From JAJPXC01 sp964520525 (GTDB lineage: Bacteria; Bacteroidota; Bacteroidia; Bacteroidales; Muribaculaceae): a stretch of 64,000 nucleotides of DNA. The DNA lies in the NCBI GenBank assembly GCA_964520525.1, contig CAZFNR010000004.1, forward strand, positions 1 to 64,000, written 5' to 3'. Below, piece after piece: positions 1 through 8,603 of this stretch (position 1 is its first letter; the number at the start of each line of letters is the position of its first letter). The translations under genes were made by a program, and so were the position numbers. The notes below the pieces were generated by a model. The model was not told the origin of the DNA. It did not search any database and saw only the letters and a program-made list of their open reading frames with translations.

Positions 1-122
1 CGACCAAACTTCCCGGCAAAAAAATCATTATATTTAACTTCAGTTAACAAATCGGGATACTTTTAATGGTCTTATCCGGCAAAAAACAGGCGACAAACAG
101 CATAAGGAGGTTGTTTAATTGA

Positions 123-139
123 TATTTTTGCTATTTTTG
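123..139 (+). promoter_or_regulatory. Tandem -7 boxes upstream of the GH3-family gene
   Basis: Two consecutive copies of TATTTTTG (123-130 and 132-139) match the Bacteroidetes -7 consensus TAnnTTTG. A TTG at 111-113 lies 18 bases before the second copy and could be its -33 element. The gene start is at 174. The rest of 1-173 shows nothing else that I recognise. Confidence 0.55.
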
Positions 140-173
140 CTTATTATTTTAACACACGATACCCTCACAGCAC

Positions 174-1694
174 ATGGTTACCCTTACAAAAATAATAAGG
201 CCGTGGTTTCTGAAAAGAATCCGGGAGGTTGAATCGACCTACGACGACCTCCAAAAGCTGCAATGTGTCACGTTGGCACGCCTTATTGACAAAGGGCGCA
301 AAACGTTGTGGGGCGACCTCCACCGATACAGCTTAATCAGGGACTATAACGATTACACGCGCGAAGTCGAAATCACCCCATATGAGAAGTTGCGCCCATA
401 CGTCATGAGAATGGTGAGCGGCGATAAAGATATATTATGGCCGGGAATAACGAAAAACTTCGCCCAATCGTCGGGCACGTCCGACGGCAAGAGTAAGTAC
501 ATTCCGGTGACAGCCGACTCGTTCAGGCTGTCGCACTACCGCGGCGGAGCCGACGTGGTGGCACACTACCTAAACCTATACCCCGACAGCCGCATTTTCG
601 ACGGGAAGAGTTTCATTCTCGGCGGCAGCTTCGCCAACGAGCTTAAGCTCAGGCCCGGGGTAAAGGTCGGTGATTTGTCGGCCAATCTGATTGACCGAAT
701 CAACCCGGTGGCCAACTTAGTGAGAATACCCGACAAGGAAACCGCTTTGATGGCCGATTGGGCTAAAAAGCTGCCGGCATTGGTCGAGAATGCCATGAGA
801 GAGGATGTCACCAACATATCAGGCGTGCCGTCATGGTTCCTGACGGTGCTGAAAGAGGTAATCAGGCAGGCGGGAGCCGACACCATCCACGACGTGTGGC
901 CAAATCTCGAGGTATTTTTCCACGGCGGCATATCATTCACGCCCTACCGCGAGCAATACCGCCGCATAACCGACCCCGCCAAAATGAGGTATCTGGAGAC
1001 ATACAACGCAAGCGAGGGCTTTTTTGCCGTACAATCGGCACGCGACGACAACTCCATGCTATTGCTGCTCGACGCCGGCACGTTCTATGAGTTTCAGCCC
1101 CTCGATGCCCCCGACGCCGCTCCCCTGCCCTGCTGGGAAGTGAAAGAGGGAGAGATATACTCGCTAATCATCAGTTCTTGCAACGGCCTATGGCGCTACC
1201 CCATCGGCGACACAGTCAGGATCGAGAGCGTCAACCCGCTGAAAATCACCATCGCAGGCCGCACAAAGCACTACATCAACGCATTTGGCGAGGAGGTGAT
1301 GGTCCACAACACTGACGCCGCCCTCGCCAAAGCCTGCGAAGCCACCGGGGCTGAGGTGCTAAACTACACCGCCGCGCCGGTCTACGCAGGCGACCATTCG
1401 CGCGGACGCCACCAATGGCTAATCGAATGGGCAAGAAAGCCCGAATCGGTCGAAAAGTTCGCCGACACCCTCGACAAGGCCCTGCAACAGGTAAACTCCG
1501 ACTATCAAGCCAAACGCAGCGGCGGCATCTTCCTCGACCGGCTCGAGATAGTGACCGCCGACAAAGGGCTGTTTGACCGCTGGCTCGCATCGACCGGCAA
1601 ACTCGGGGGACAACGCAAAGTCCCGCGTCTGTGCAACGACAGGCGGTTTATCGACCCCATGCTCAGTCTGCTCGACCATCAACCACAAGCATAA
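174..1694 (+). CDS. GH3 auxin-responsive promoter family protein (acyl-acid amidosynthetase-like)
   Basis: A 506-residue protein of the GH3 family in the ANL adenylating superfamily. Members activate a carboxylic acid with ATP and join it to an amine; the bacterial substrate is unknown. The ATP-phosphate loop is visible at about residues 99-111 (SSGTSDGKSKYIP), followed by the family blocks FHGGISFTPY (near 250), YNASEGFFA (near 280) and LWRYPIGDTV (near 340). Length fits the family. There is no signal peptide, so it is probably cytoplasmic. It starts a same-strand run with an alkaline phosphatase 26 bases downstream and a DUF4919 gene, so the three are likely cotranscribed. The role in that unit is not evident. 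Confidence 0.88.
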   Translation: MVTLTKIIRPWFLKRIREVESTYDDLQKLQCVTLARLIDKGRKTLWGDLHRYSLIRDYNDYTREVEITPYEKLRPYVMRMVSGDKDILWPGITKNFAQSSGTSDGKSKYIPVTADSFRLSHYRGGADVVAHYLNLYPDSRIFDGKSFILGGSFANELKLRPGVKVGDLSANLIDRINPVANLVRIPDKETALMADWAKKLPALVENAMREDVTNISGVPSWFLTVLKEVIRQAGADTIHDVWPNLEVFFHGGISFTPYREQYRRITDPAKMRYLETYNASEGFFAVQSARDDNSMLLLLDAGTFYEFQPLDAPDAAPLPCWEVKEGEIYSLIISSCNGLWRYPIGDTVRIESVNPLKITIAGRTKHYINAFGEEVMVHNTDAALAKACEATGAEVLNYTAAPVYAGDHSRGRHQWLIEWARKPESVEKFADTLDKALQQVNSDYQAKRSGGIFLDRLEIVTADKGLFDRWLASTGKLGGQRKVPRLCNDRRFIDPMLSLLDHQPQA

Positions 1695-1720
1695 AACAAC
1701 ACAAACACAGATTAACTATC

Positions 1721-3115
1721 ATGAGAATCAAAACGCTCGTCACACTCATCATCCTGGCAGCCTCAACGGGTTTGCAGGGCAAAGAACTCAAATACATATT
1801 CTATTTCATCGGCGACGGCATGGGCATGGGTCACGTCATGGGGGCGCAGACCTACAAACGCATAGTGGCCAGAGACCCCGACGGACTGCTGATGACTCAG
1901 TTTCCCGTCGCCGGAATAGCCATGACCTACAGCGCGTCGACACCGGTGACCGACTCAGCGGCGGCCGGCACGGCTCTCGCCACAGGACACAAGACTAAAA
2001 ACGGTATGCTCGGAATGGCATCCGACACCACAGCCGTTGCATCAATCGCCAAAACGCTGCACGACAGCGGTTACGGCGTCGGCATCTGCACATCGGTAGC
2101 CGCCGACGACGCCACACCCGGCGCATTCTACGCTCATGTCGCAAGCCGCTCCATGTACTACGAAGTGGGCAAAGACGCCGCCGCATCGGGATTTGACTTC
2201 ATAGCCGGCGCAGGGCTGCGCGGCTTCGTCGACAAAAACGGCAAGCCGACCGACCTGTTCAACCGTCTCGCCAAGAGCGGTTACTCAGTGGTAAGAGGCG
2301 CGGACGGGCTCAAAACCGCCAAAACCGACCGCGTGATACTACTCAACACCGACACCGTCAGGACATGGAACATAGGCTACACCATCGACTCGCTGCAGGG
2401 AACGCTGACACTGCCCGTCATCACCCGCGCCTGCCTTGACCATCTCGAGAAGAACAGCCCCGACCGATTTTTCATGATGGTAGAGGGTGGAAACATCGAC
2501 CATGCCGCACACGCCAACGACGGCGGAGCCGTGATAAAGGAGATAATCAACTTTGACCAGTCGCTGCGCATCGCCTACGACTTCTATCTCAAGCACCCCG
2601 ACGAAACTCTGATTGTAGTGACCGCCGACCACGACACCGGCGGCATGGCACTCGGCAACCCACACTTGAAATACAACGTAGAACTCGGCTATATCGACTA
2701 CCAACGTATGTCGAAAGATAATTTCTCCGATGTCTGCAAGACGTTGTACCTGTCAGGCAAGTCACCCACATGGGATGAAATGAAAAAAATGCTTGAAGAG
2801 AAATTCGGATTCTGGAAACAGGTACCCGTCAGCAAAGCCCAGGAAAAGCTACTGATGGAGAAATTCGACGCCACCTACCATCTGCGCGCCAGCGAGGACC
2901 AAAAGACACTCTACAACAGCTTCAACGCCTTTGCCGTAGCCGTGTTCGACACCCTCGACCAGGTGACCGGCATCGGATGGACAACTACAAGCCACACCGG
3001 CAACCCGGTCCCCGTATTCGCCATAGGGGTCGACGCTCAGAAATTCACCAAAATCAACAACAACATTGAAATCCCGGGAAAGATACTCGAAATCGCGGGA
3101 AAAAGCATCAGATAA
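1721..3115 (+). CDS. Alkaline phosphatase, exported
   Basis: Metal-dependent phosphomonoesterase of the alkaline phosphatase superfamily, 464 residues from the ATG at 1721. I prefer this start to an upstream ATG at 1631 because it gives a clean signal peptide (residues 1-20) and avoids overlapping the GH3 gene. The full active-site set is visible: FIGDGMG near residue 30 (metal Asp), TDSAAAGTA with the nucleophile Ser near 79, GGNIDHAAH near 255, TADHDTGG near 300 and TSHTGNPVPVF near 425. It should act in the periplasm releasing phosphate. The gene lies 26 bases after the GH3 gene and 13 before the DUF4919 gene. Confidence 0.9.
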   Translation: MRIKTLVTLIILAASTGLQGKELKYIFYFIGDGMGMGHVMGAQTYKRIVARDPDGLLMTQFPVAGIAMTYSASTPVTDSAAAGTALATGHKTKNGMLGMASDTTAVASIAKTLHDSGYGVGICTSVAADDATPGAFYAHVASRSMYYEVGKDAAASGFDFIAGAGLRGFVDKNGKPTDLFNRLAKSGYSVVRGADGLKTAKTDRVILLNTDTVRTWNIGYTIDSLQGTLTLPVITRACLDHLEKNSPDRFFMMVEGGNIDHAAHANDGGAVIKEIINFDQSLRIAYDFYLKHPDETLIVVTADHDTGGMALGNPHLKYNVELGYIDYQRMSKDNFSDVCKTLYLSGKSPTWDEMKKMLEEKFGFWKQVPVSKAQEKLLMEKFDATYHLRASEDQKTLYNSFNAFAVAVFDTLDQVTGIGWTTTSHTGNPVPVFAIGVDAQKFTKINNNIEIPGKILEIAGKSIR

Positions 3116-3128
3116 CATAGATTATAAA

Positions 3129-3779
3129 ATGAGACGAATCCTCACCACAATCATCATGGCGGCGACTTTGACACTCACCGCCGCCGCCCGCGAGCTTGTC
3201 AACGTCGACTACGGCAAGATAAGGCAGGAAGTCACAGCCAACCCGGAGCAATTCCGCTCGCTGACCAACCGCTTCCTCATCGGCGACACGACACTGACAG
3301 CCGACCAGAAAGCCACAGTCTACTACGGTCACGCCTTCACTCCGCAATACGACCCCGACAAGGAATACAAAGAGCTCGACAAAGCCTATAACAACGGCTC
3401 ATACGGCACCGCGCTCGTCCTGGCCGAGCAGGGACTGGCCGAGAACCCGGTGTCGCTCGACCTCACCATCCGCGCCTTAGTATCGGCCACGCAGATACCC
3501 GGCATAGCACCGGCAAAAATAGCCGCACTCCGCTCCCGCTACAACCTAATCGGCGACGCCATACTCTGCTCGGGCAGCGGCATAGCCCCCGAATCACCCT
3601 TCAAAGTGATAACGCCCGACGACGAGGCCCGCGTGCTGCGCAACCTCCTTAGGGTAAAAGAAATCATCGACCGGACAACCATCCAGGGGATGGACGCCGT
3701 GAAAGTCAGGCTCGACGAGGCCGATGACCCGATTATCCTTTATTTCGACATCACACCCGCCCGGACCGCGGCAAAGTGA
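3129..3779 (+). CDS. DUF4919-type exported protein
   Basis: A 216-residue protein resembling the Bacteroidetes DUF4919 family, whose function is unknown. The ATG at 3129 gives a signal peptide (MRRILTTIIMAATLTLTAAA). An upstream in-frame ATG at 3066 lies inside the phosphatase gene and is less likely. The body begins VDYGKIRQEV, has YYGHAFTPQYDP near residue 70 and a helix-rich, TPR-like centre, and ends with an ILYFDI strand, as in the family. It is 13 bases downstream of the alkaline phosphatase, so translational coupling is likely. No catalytic motif is evident. Confidence 0.7.
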   Translation: MRRILTTIIMAATLTLTAAARELVNVDYGKIRQEVTANPEQFRSLTNRFLIGDTTLTADQKATVYYGHAFTPQYDPDKEYKELDKAYNNGSYGTALVLAEQGLAENPVSLDLTIRALVSATQIPGIAPAKIAALRSRYNLIGDAILCSGSGIAPESPFKVITPDDEARVLRNLLRVKEIIDRTTIQGMDAVKVRLDEADDPIILYFDITPARTAAK

Positions 3780-3833
3780 CAGCAAAAAGACACAAACGCA
3801 AGCCAAACGCCTCATAATGTCAGACAAAACCCC

Positions 3834-3841
3834 TATATTTG
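3834..3841 (+). promoter_or_regulatory. -7 box (TATATTTG) upstream of the pseudokinase gene
   Basis: TATATTTG matches TAnnTTTG exactly. It overlaps an in-frame ATG at 3839, so transcription would begin downstream of that codon. This supports the ATG at 3869 as the real start. Confidence 0.6.
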
Positions 3842-3868
3842 CAACAATTTACCATCAATCAACCCACA

Positions 3869-4639
3869 ATGAGCGACAACATCGACAACGCCCCACACGC
3901 CGATGAAAAATGGACAGAAATCGAACACCTTCCGCAATGGGACGAGGAGTTCTATAACGTCTACACGGCCAAAAAATTCGGCAAATGGCTCATGCTCAAG
4001 GCCCTGAAGGCTGAGTTCCGCAACGACCCCAAATATCAATCCATGATTGAAAAGGAGTTTGATGTGAGATACAATCTCGCACACCCCAACATCGTGATGA
4101 TTAACGACTTTGAGGAAGTGCCCGGAATAGGCCGATGCATAATCACCGACGATGTCTACGGCGACTCATTAGCCAAATTGCTCAAAGAGGGGAAAGTCAC
4201 CGAGGCCAACCTCGACAAAATCACCCACGGCCTGGTCGACGCGCTCGACTACATACAGACCAACCACATCGTCCACCACCCCCTGCGCCCCGAAACCATC
4301 ATTTTCACCGAAAATGTCGGCAACCTGAAGATGATTGACGTCGGATTTGACCAACGCGAGCATCTCACCCCCGCCGATGCCTCGGAAGACATCTACAACT
4401 ACGGCAAAGTGCTCACGACCGTGCTCGACGCGCTACCCGACAAGCACCCCCACCTCCGCCGAGTGGCCGAACGATGCACCGACCCCAACCCCAAGCACCG
4501 CTACCGCGACATACAAAACCTGAAACTGGCGCTCGCCAACAGCTCGACCAACCGCCTCTACATAATGATAATCGCATTTCTGGTCGTCATGCTCGGCATA
4601 TTGGTGTGGCTCAACGTCAACCCACCCGCAAACTATTAA
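3869..4639 (+). CDS. Membrane-anchored protein-kinase-fold protein, probable pseudokinase
   Basis: A 256-residue protein with a Ser/Thr-kinase fold and one C-terminal transmembrane segment (about 230-248). The VAIK-type lysine is near residue 44, the alpha-C Glu in IEKEF near 61-63, and the regulatory-spine region EDIYNYG near 173-179. The catalytic loop reads HHPLRPETI (136-144) where active kinases have HRDLKPENI, so the catalytic Asp is Pro, the Lys is Arg and the metal-binding Asn is Thr. DFG survives as DVG (157-159) and no glycine-rich loop is seen. I infer a pseudokinase or an ATP-binding scaffold facing the cytoplasm. A GNAT gene follows 25 bases downstream. Confidence 0.75.
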   Translation: MSDNIDNAPHADEKWTEIEHLPQWDEEFYNVYTAKKFGKWLMLKALKAEFRNDPKYQSMIEKEFDVRYNLAHPNIVMINDFEEVPGIGRCIITDDVYGDSLAKLLKEGKVTEANLDKITHGLVDALDYIQTNHIVHHPLRPETIIFTENVGNLKMIDVGFDQREHLTPADASEDIYNYGKVLTTVLDALPDKHPHLRRVAERCTDPNPKHRYRDIQNLKLALANSSTNRLYIMIIAFLVVMLGILVWLNVNPPANY

Positions 4640-4664
4640 ACATTTTAAACGAGAAAGAGAGACG

Positions 4665-5798
4665 ATGACTATAACGATAAAAGCATTGCGCCCCGAAAAT
4701 AGCGACCTGAAAAAACTGGTCAAATTCGGAATAAAACTCTACGAAGGCAACCCCTGCTATGTGCCACCTTTGATAATGGACGACATCAACACGTTGCGCC
4801 CCGACCGCAACCCCGCATTTGACTTCTGCGAGGCACAATCGTTCATGGCCTACCGCGACGGCAGCCCCGTAGGCTCGATTACCGCAATAATCAACCGCGT
4901 GGCCAACGAGCGCACAGGCAACAGCGACCTGCGTTTCGGGTTTCTCAACTTCATCGACGACACCGAAGTCGTCGACGCGCTATTCAAAGCCGCCGAAGAC
5001 TGGGGACGGCAACGCGGCATGACATCCATGGTGGGGCCGATGGGATTCACCGACATGGACCACGAGGGAATGCTCACCGAAGGCTTTGACAAGCTGGGCA
5101 CCATGGCCACAATCTACAACCACCCCTACTACCCCCTGCACATGGAGCGCATGGGATTCGTGAAAGACGCCGACTGGGTGGAATACCGCATCAATATTCC
5201 GGATGCCGTGCCCGAGAAGTATCTGCGCATAGCCGAGATTGTCAAGAAGAAATACAACCTCCGCGTGCTTAAATACACCTCAAAGAAACAGATTAAAGCC
5301 GAATACGGCCAAGCCATATTCAACCTCATCAACGAGGCATACGACAGCCTCTACGGCTACTCACCGCTGACACAACGCCAAATCGACCATTACATAGGCC
5401 AATACCTCGGCATCCTGCGTCTCGACGACGTGTGTCTCATTGTCGACGACACCGACCGCCTCGTCGGCGTGGGAATATCCATCCCATCATTCTCCCGCGC
5501 GCTCCAGAAGAGCCGCGGCCGGCTGTTCCCCACCGGCTGGTGGCACCTGCTCAAGCCACTGAGGGGGAAGAGCGACACCGTAGACTTGCTGCTCGTCGCA
5601 GTGAAACCCGAATATCAAAGCAAAGGTGTCAACTCACTACTGTTTGCCGACCTGCTGCCACGCTACATCGCCAACGGCTACCGCTGGGCCGAGAGCAATC
5701 CGGAGCTTGAGACCAACTCCAGCGTACAGTTGCAGTGGCAATATTTCGACTACACACAGCACCGTCGCCGCCGCTCTTGGCGACGCCCCATCCGATAG
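4665..5798 (+). CDS. GNAT-like N-acetyltransferase-fold protein
   Basis: A 377-residue protein of a Bacteroidetes family with GNAT-like halves. The N-terminal part carries a GPMGFTDMDHEGML block (about 123-136) and YNHPYYPLHMERMGF (about 151-165). The C-terminal half has VDLLLVAVKPEYQSKGVNSLLF (strand and pyrophosphate-loop-like region), then ESNPELETNSSVQ and an Arg-rich tail that is usual for the family. The substrate is unknown. It is probably cotranscribed with the preceding pseudokinase. The TAG stop runs straight into eight G residues (5798-5805), which lie outside the coding part and so should not alter the product. Confidence 0.75.
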   Translation: MTITIKALRPENSDLKKLVKFGIKLYEGNPCYVPPLIMDDINTLRPDRNPAFDFCEAQSFMAYRDGSPVGSITAIINRVANERTGNSDLRFGFLNFIDDTEVVDALFKAAEDWGRQRGMTSMVGPMGFTDMDHEGMLTEGFDKLGTMATIYNHPYYPLHMERMGFVKDADWVEYRINIPDAVPEKYLRIAEIVKKKYNLRVLKYTSKKQIKAEYGQAIFNLINEAYDSLYGYSPLTQRQIDHYIGQYLGILRLDDVCLIVDDTDRLVGVGISIPSFSRALQKSRGRLFPTGWWHLLKPLRGKSDTVDLLLVAVKPEYQSKGVNSLLFADLLPRYIANGYRWAESNPELETNSSVQLQWQYFDYTQHRRRRSWRRPIR

Positions 5799-5830
5799 GG
5801 GGGGGACACCGACATATATTCAACACAACG

Positions 5831-5859
5831 AAGGCCGCGCCAATCACTGACGCGGCCTT
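5831..5859. terminator. Hairpin terminator between convergent genes
   Basis: Perfect 9-bp stem, AAGGCCGCG at 5831-5839 with CGCGGCCTT at 5851-5859, and an 11-base loop. It lies between the GNAT gene and the convergent GHL10 gene and could serve both strands. The T-rich tail on the plus side (GTTTTAT) is short. Confidence 0.6.
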
Positions 5860-5885
5860 CGCCGTTTTATGCTGATGAGAGACGG

Positions 5886-8462
5886 TTAGCGCGAAGCCCC
5901 GATAACGAGCTTGCGGGCTGAGCCGTCAGAATAGCGGACGATGTTCACTCCGGGTTGCGGGTTGTCATAGCGCACGCCGCGCAGGTCATAATAACCAGTG
6001 ACGGTCGCTCCGCCGGCGGTGTCAATCAGGTCATCCACACCGGCCGCCGCACTGTAGACAAACGTCATGGTCTCGCTATAAGGGGTATATTTCGTACCCG
6101 GATTCTTGTAGGAGCCGCGAGCGCGCAGATAGTAGGTTTTCCCGTCGACAAGCGGGTTAGACTGGATTTTTATCTCGCCTAGAGGCTTAGTCTCAGTGAC
6201 GAAATTGGTGAGCGAGCTGACGAATGTAGCTCCGCGCACAGGGAATTTATCCGTTTCGCTAATCTCTACCCTTATATCATAAATCCCAGCATATGGAGCG
6301 AGGGTGATAGCCTGGTTAGAGTGCACCGTCTGGCCGTTGACCGTCGGGTTGGTGAACACCGGAGCAGCGGTATATTCAGCCGGAGCCACCGCAAACGAGG
6401 TAACGTCGCTTTGAACCGACTTGCCGTTAAGCGTCGCGGTCACGCGGGCATAGTAGGTCACGCCGGTCGAAAGTGTGCAGTCGGGGACCGTGACAGAGGT
6501 CCCGGCAGTCTCCACGCTATATCTCACCGTTGAGAATTTTTCATTAGCCGAGAGTTCGAGATTGTAAGTAGCGCCATCCACAGCCTTCTGCCATGTCACG
6601 ACGGGAGTGCGGCTGACATTAGCTTCAGAGGCTGTCGGCGACAAAATTTTGATTTTATCGGCGACGAAACGCTGGGGAGCCGATGTGGCATTGAGGCGGT
6701 TGGGAGCCATTGCGGTGACACGCCACAAATAGCTCTTTCCTACGGTCAAATCAGGCAAAAGCGCGCTTGAGAACGTCTTGCTGTCAATCTCGAACGTGGC
6801 GATAATGTCGGTCATCTTCATCGCATCGTTGTCATTAGCGATTTCAATGATGAACGAAGTGCCATCGGCCGATTCCCAACTGAAGTTAGACAGCGGCACA
6901 AGACCTCCGCCTGCCGCGGGCGACACTAAACGAGGGGCGGCGCAGACGCCGGCGGTGGCCCCGGCAAACAGCGGAGCGTACTCATTGCCGTAACGGTCAT
7001 ATACAGCCACAGCCCAGCGGTAGCCGGTAGCTTTGTCATCGGGGATGGTGTATTCGGGTGTGTAAGTAACCGCTTCGAGATATTGGGGTTGGCAACCGAA
7101 CTCAGCGTCTGACAGAGTTTCGGGCACGGCATAAACCGTGTAACGACCGTTTTCAACACCGTTCCAAGAGAGTTTGGAGTCGCTGAGAACGACGTTCGAC
7201 ACCATTTTGGGGTCGTAGTTGTTGCGCCAGTGGCGGAGCGGAGCGAGGGCACGATAGTGGTAAACGTTTTTAGCCATCAACTCGGCGATAGTGGCGTTTT
7301 TGCCGGTATCGGGGTCCTTTTCGCGGTAGGTGTTGTAACGGCCGAATGTGAAGAACACCAGACCCGACTGGTCGGTCAACGAGCAGTCGCGAACGTGGAG
7401 CTGCTGCTGAACATACTCGTCGACTTTGTAGCCACCGCCATCGGCCGTGGTAAGGTCGGTTGACGTGCTGACAAAGATGTGGCGGCCAGCCTTGGTAGCG
7501 GCGTCAATCCACCATGTGCTACCGCTCTCGAACCCGGCAGGCATCGACCAGTAAAGCTGAGGCGAAACGAAGTCGATGAGGTGGTTAAACAGCCAATAGA
7601 TGGGGTCGGAATAGATGCCGTTGTACTGCCAGTCAGACATACCCGAGTCGGTCAAACCATAGTCAGAAGCGTTCGGCGGGTTGCAACGGCCGGCGGGTGA
7701 GATACCGAAAGCGAGGTAGGGCTTAGTCTCGGCGATCATATTGGCAACGTCGCCAACCATTTTGTTGACGTTGTCGCGGCGCCAATCGGCTTGGCTCATA
7801 GTGCCGCCGGCAGCGGTGTAGGCGTTGTAGAGGTCAGCGTCGAGGCTCATGCTCGTGCCGGTAGAGTAGAAATAGTCGTCGAAGATGAGACCGTCGACGT
7901 CATATTTCGTGACAATATCCTTGCAGACATCAACGATGCGTTGACGCACCTCGGGCAAGCCCGGATTGAGGATAGTCTCGCCGGTTCGTGAGAGCAACCA
8001 ATCGGGATGGGAAGTCTCATAGTTTTTCTCGTTAGTCTCGTAGGGCGTACCTTTAGAATAGCGATAGGGGTTTACCCAAGCATAAAGCTCGATACCGCGG
8101 GCGTGGCACTCTTCGACGATGAGTTTCAGCGGGTCAAGCAGGGGTGTGCCGCCGCGTGTTCCCGCGATTTTCTCTGACCAAGGCTCGTAGGCCGACTCGT
8201 AGCAAGCGTCGCAATAGGAGCGCACGTGGAAGTAGAGCGTGTTGACGTTGTTTTGCTGCATGCGGTCAAGCAAAGTCTTGAGGTTTGACGTCTGACGCTT
8301 TGCATTGGTCTCGGTGTTGAGCGGCGCGCTCGGCCATTCGCCAAGATAGGTCGACATCCACACCGAGCGATGTTCGCGCTTAATCTCTGCGTTGACGGCA
8401 AGTTGTGAACCCGACAACAACACGAACGCAGCTAAGAGCAGATGCTTCAATTTAAATTTCAT
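5886..8462 (-). CDS. GHL10 (DUF187) family glycosyl hydrolase with FN3-like repeats and a T9SS-like tail
   Basis: An 858-residue secreted protein with a signal peptide (about 1-25). Residues 28-330 form a GHL10 TIM barrel: HRSVWMSTYLGEW, NTLYFHVRS, ELYAWVNPYR, DGLIFDDYFY (likely acidic catalytic site), FGISPAGRCNPP and DFVSPQLYWSMP. The middle (about 400-800) is beta-rich, with FN3-like modules. The last 40 residues resemble a type IX secretion sorting tail (YYDLRGVRYDNPQPGVNIVR). E. coli DigH (YddW), in the same family, cleaves denuded peptidoglycan glycan strands, so a peptidoglycan-like substrate is possible here. It is the last gene of the Sus locus but is separated from it by a terminator at 8496-8534. 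Confidence 0.85.
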   Translation of the reverse strand: MKFKLKHLLLAAFVLLSGSQLAVNAEIKREHRSVWMSTYLGEWPSAPLNTETNAKRQTSNLKTLLDRMQQNNVNTLYFHVRSYCDACYESAYEPWSEKIAGTRGGTPLLDPLKLIVEECHARGIELYAWVNPYRYSKGTPYETNEKNYETSHPDWLLSRTGETILNPGLPEVRQRIVDVCKDIVTKYDVDGLIFDDYFYSTGTSMSLDADLYNAYTAAGGTMSQADWRRDNVNKMVGDVANMIAETKPYLAFGISPAGRCNPPNASDYGLTDSGMSDWQYNGIYSDPIYWLFNHLIDFVSPQLYWSMPAGFESGSTWWIDAATKAGRHIFVSTSTDLTTADGGGYKVDEYVQQQLHVRDCSLTDQSGLVFFTFGRYNTYREKDPDTGKNATIAELMAKNVYHYRALAPLRHWRNNYDPKMVSNVVLSDSKLSWNGVENGRYTVYAVPETLSDAEFGCQPQYLEAVTYTPEYTIPDDKATGYRWAVAVYDRYGNEYAPLFAGATAGVCAAPRLVSPAAGGGLVPLSNFSWESADGTSFIIEIANDNDAMKMTDIIATFEIDSKTFSSALLPDLTVGKSYLWRVTAMAPNRLNATSAPQRFVADKIKILSPTASEANVSRTPVVTWQKAVDGATYNLELSANEKFSTVRYSVETAGTSVTVPDCTLSTGVTYYARVTATLNGKSVQSDVTSFAVAPAEYTAAPVFTNPTVNGQTVHSNQAITLAPYAGIYDIRVEISETDKFPVRGATFVSSLTNFVTETKPLGEIKIQSNPLVDGKTYYLRARGSYKNPGTKYTPYSETMTFVYSAAAGVDDLIDTAGGATVTGYYDLRGVRYDNPQPGVNIVRYSDGSARKLVIGASR

Positions 8463-8495
8463 GATTGAGGGTTTAAAATGATTATAGATTGCATG

Positions 8496-8534
8496 GTTAA
8501 AAAAGCAGGGACTCGACTTATCGGGCCCCTGCTT
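8496..8534 (-). terminator. Intrinsic terminator after the Sus operon
   Basis: On the minus strand AAGCAGGG (8534-8527) pairs with CCCTGCTT (8510-8503) and is followed by a run of T. It lies after the PKD-like lipoprotein gene and before the GHL10 gene, so GHL10 expression needs readthrough or its own promoter. I saw no clear -7 box for it. Confidence 0.65.
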
Positions 8535-8603
8535 GGTTATTAAGTTTTACCGCTCTCGGCAACACCTCCCGGGGTTGGAGAAGCCTCACCGGGCGAATAA
8601 AGA

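Noticed and set aside
5798..5805. G8 run at the end of the GNAT-like gene as a phase-variation switch
   Set aside because: It begins at the last base of the TAG stop codon, so length changes would not alter the protein.
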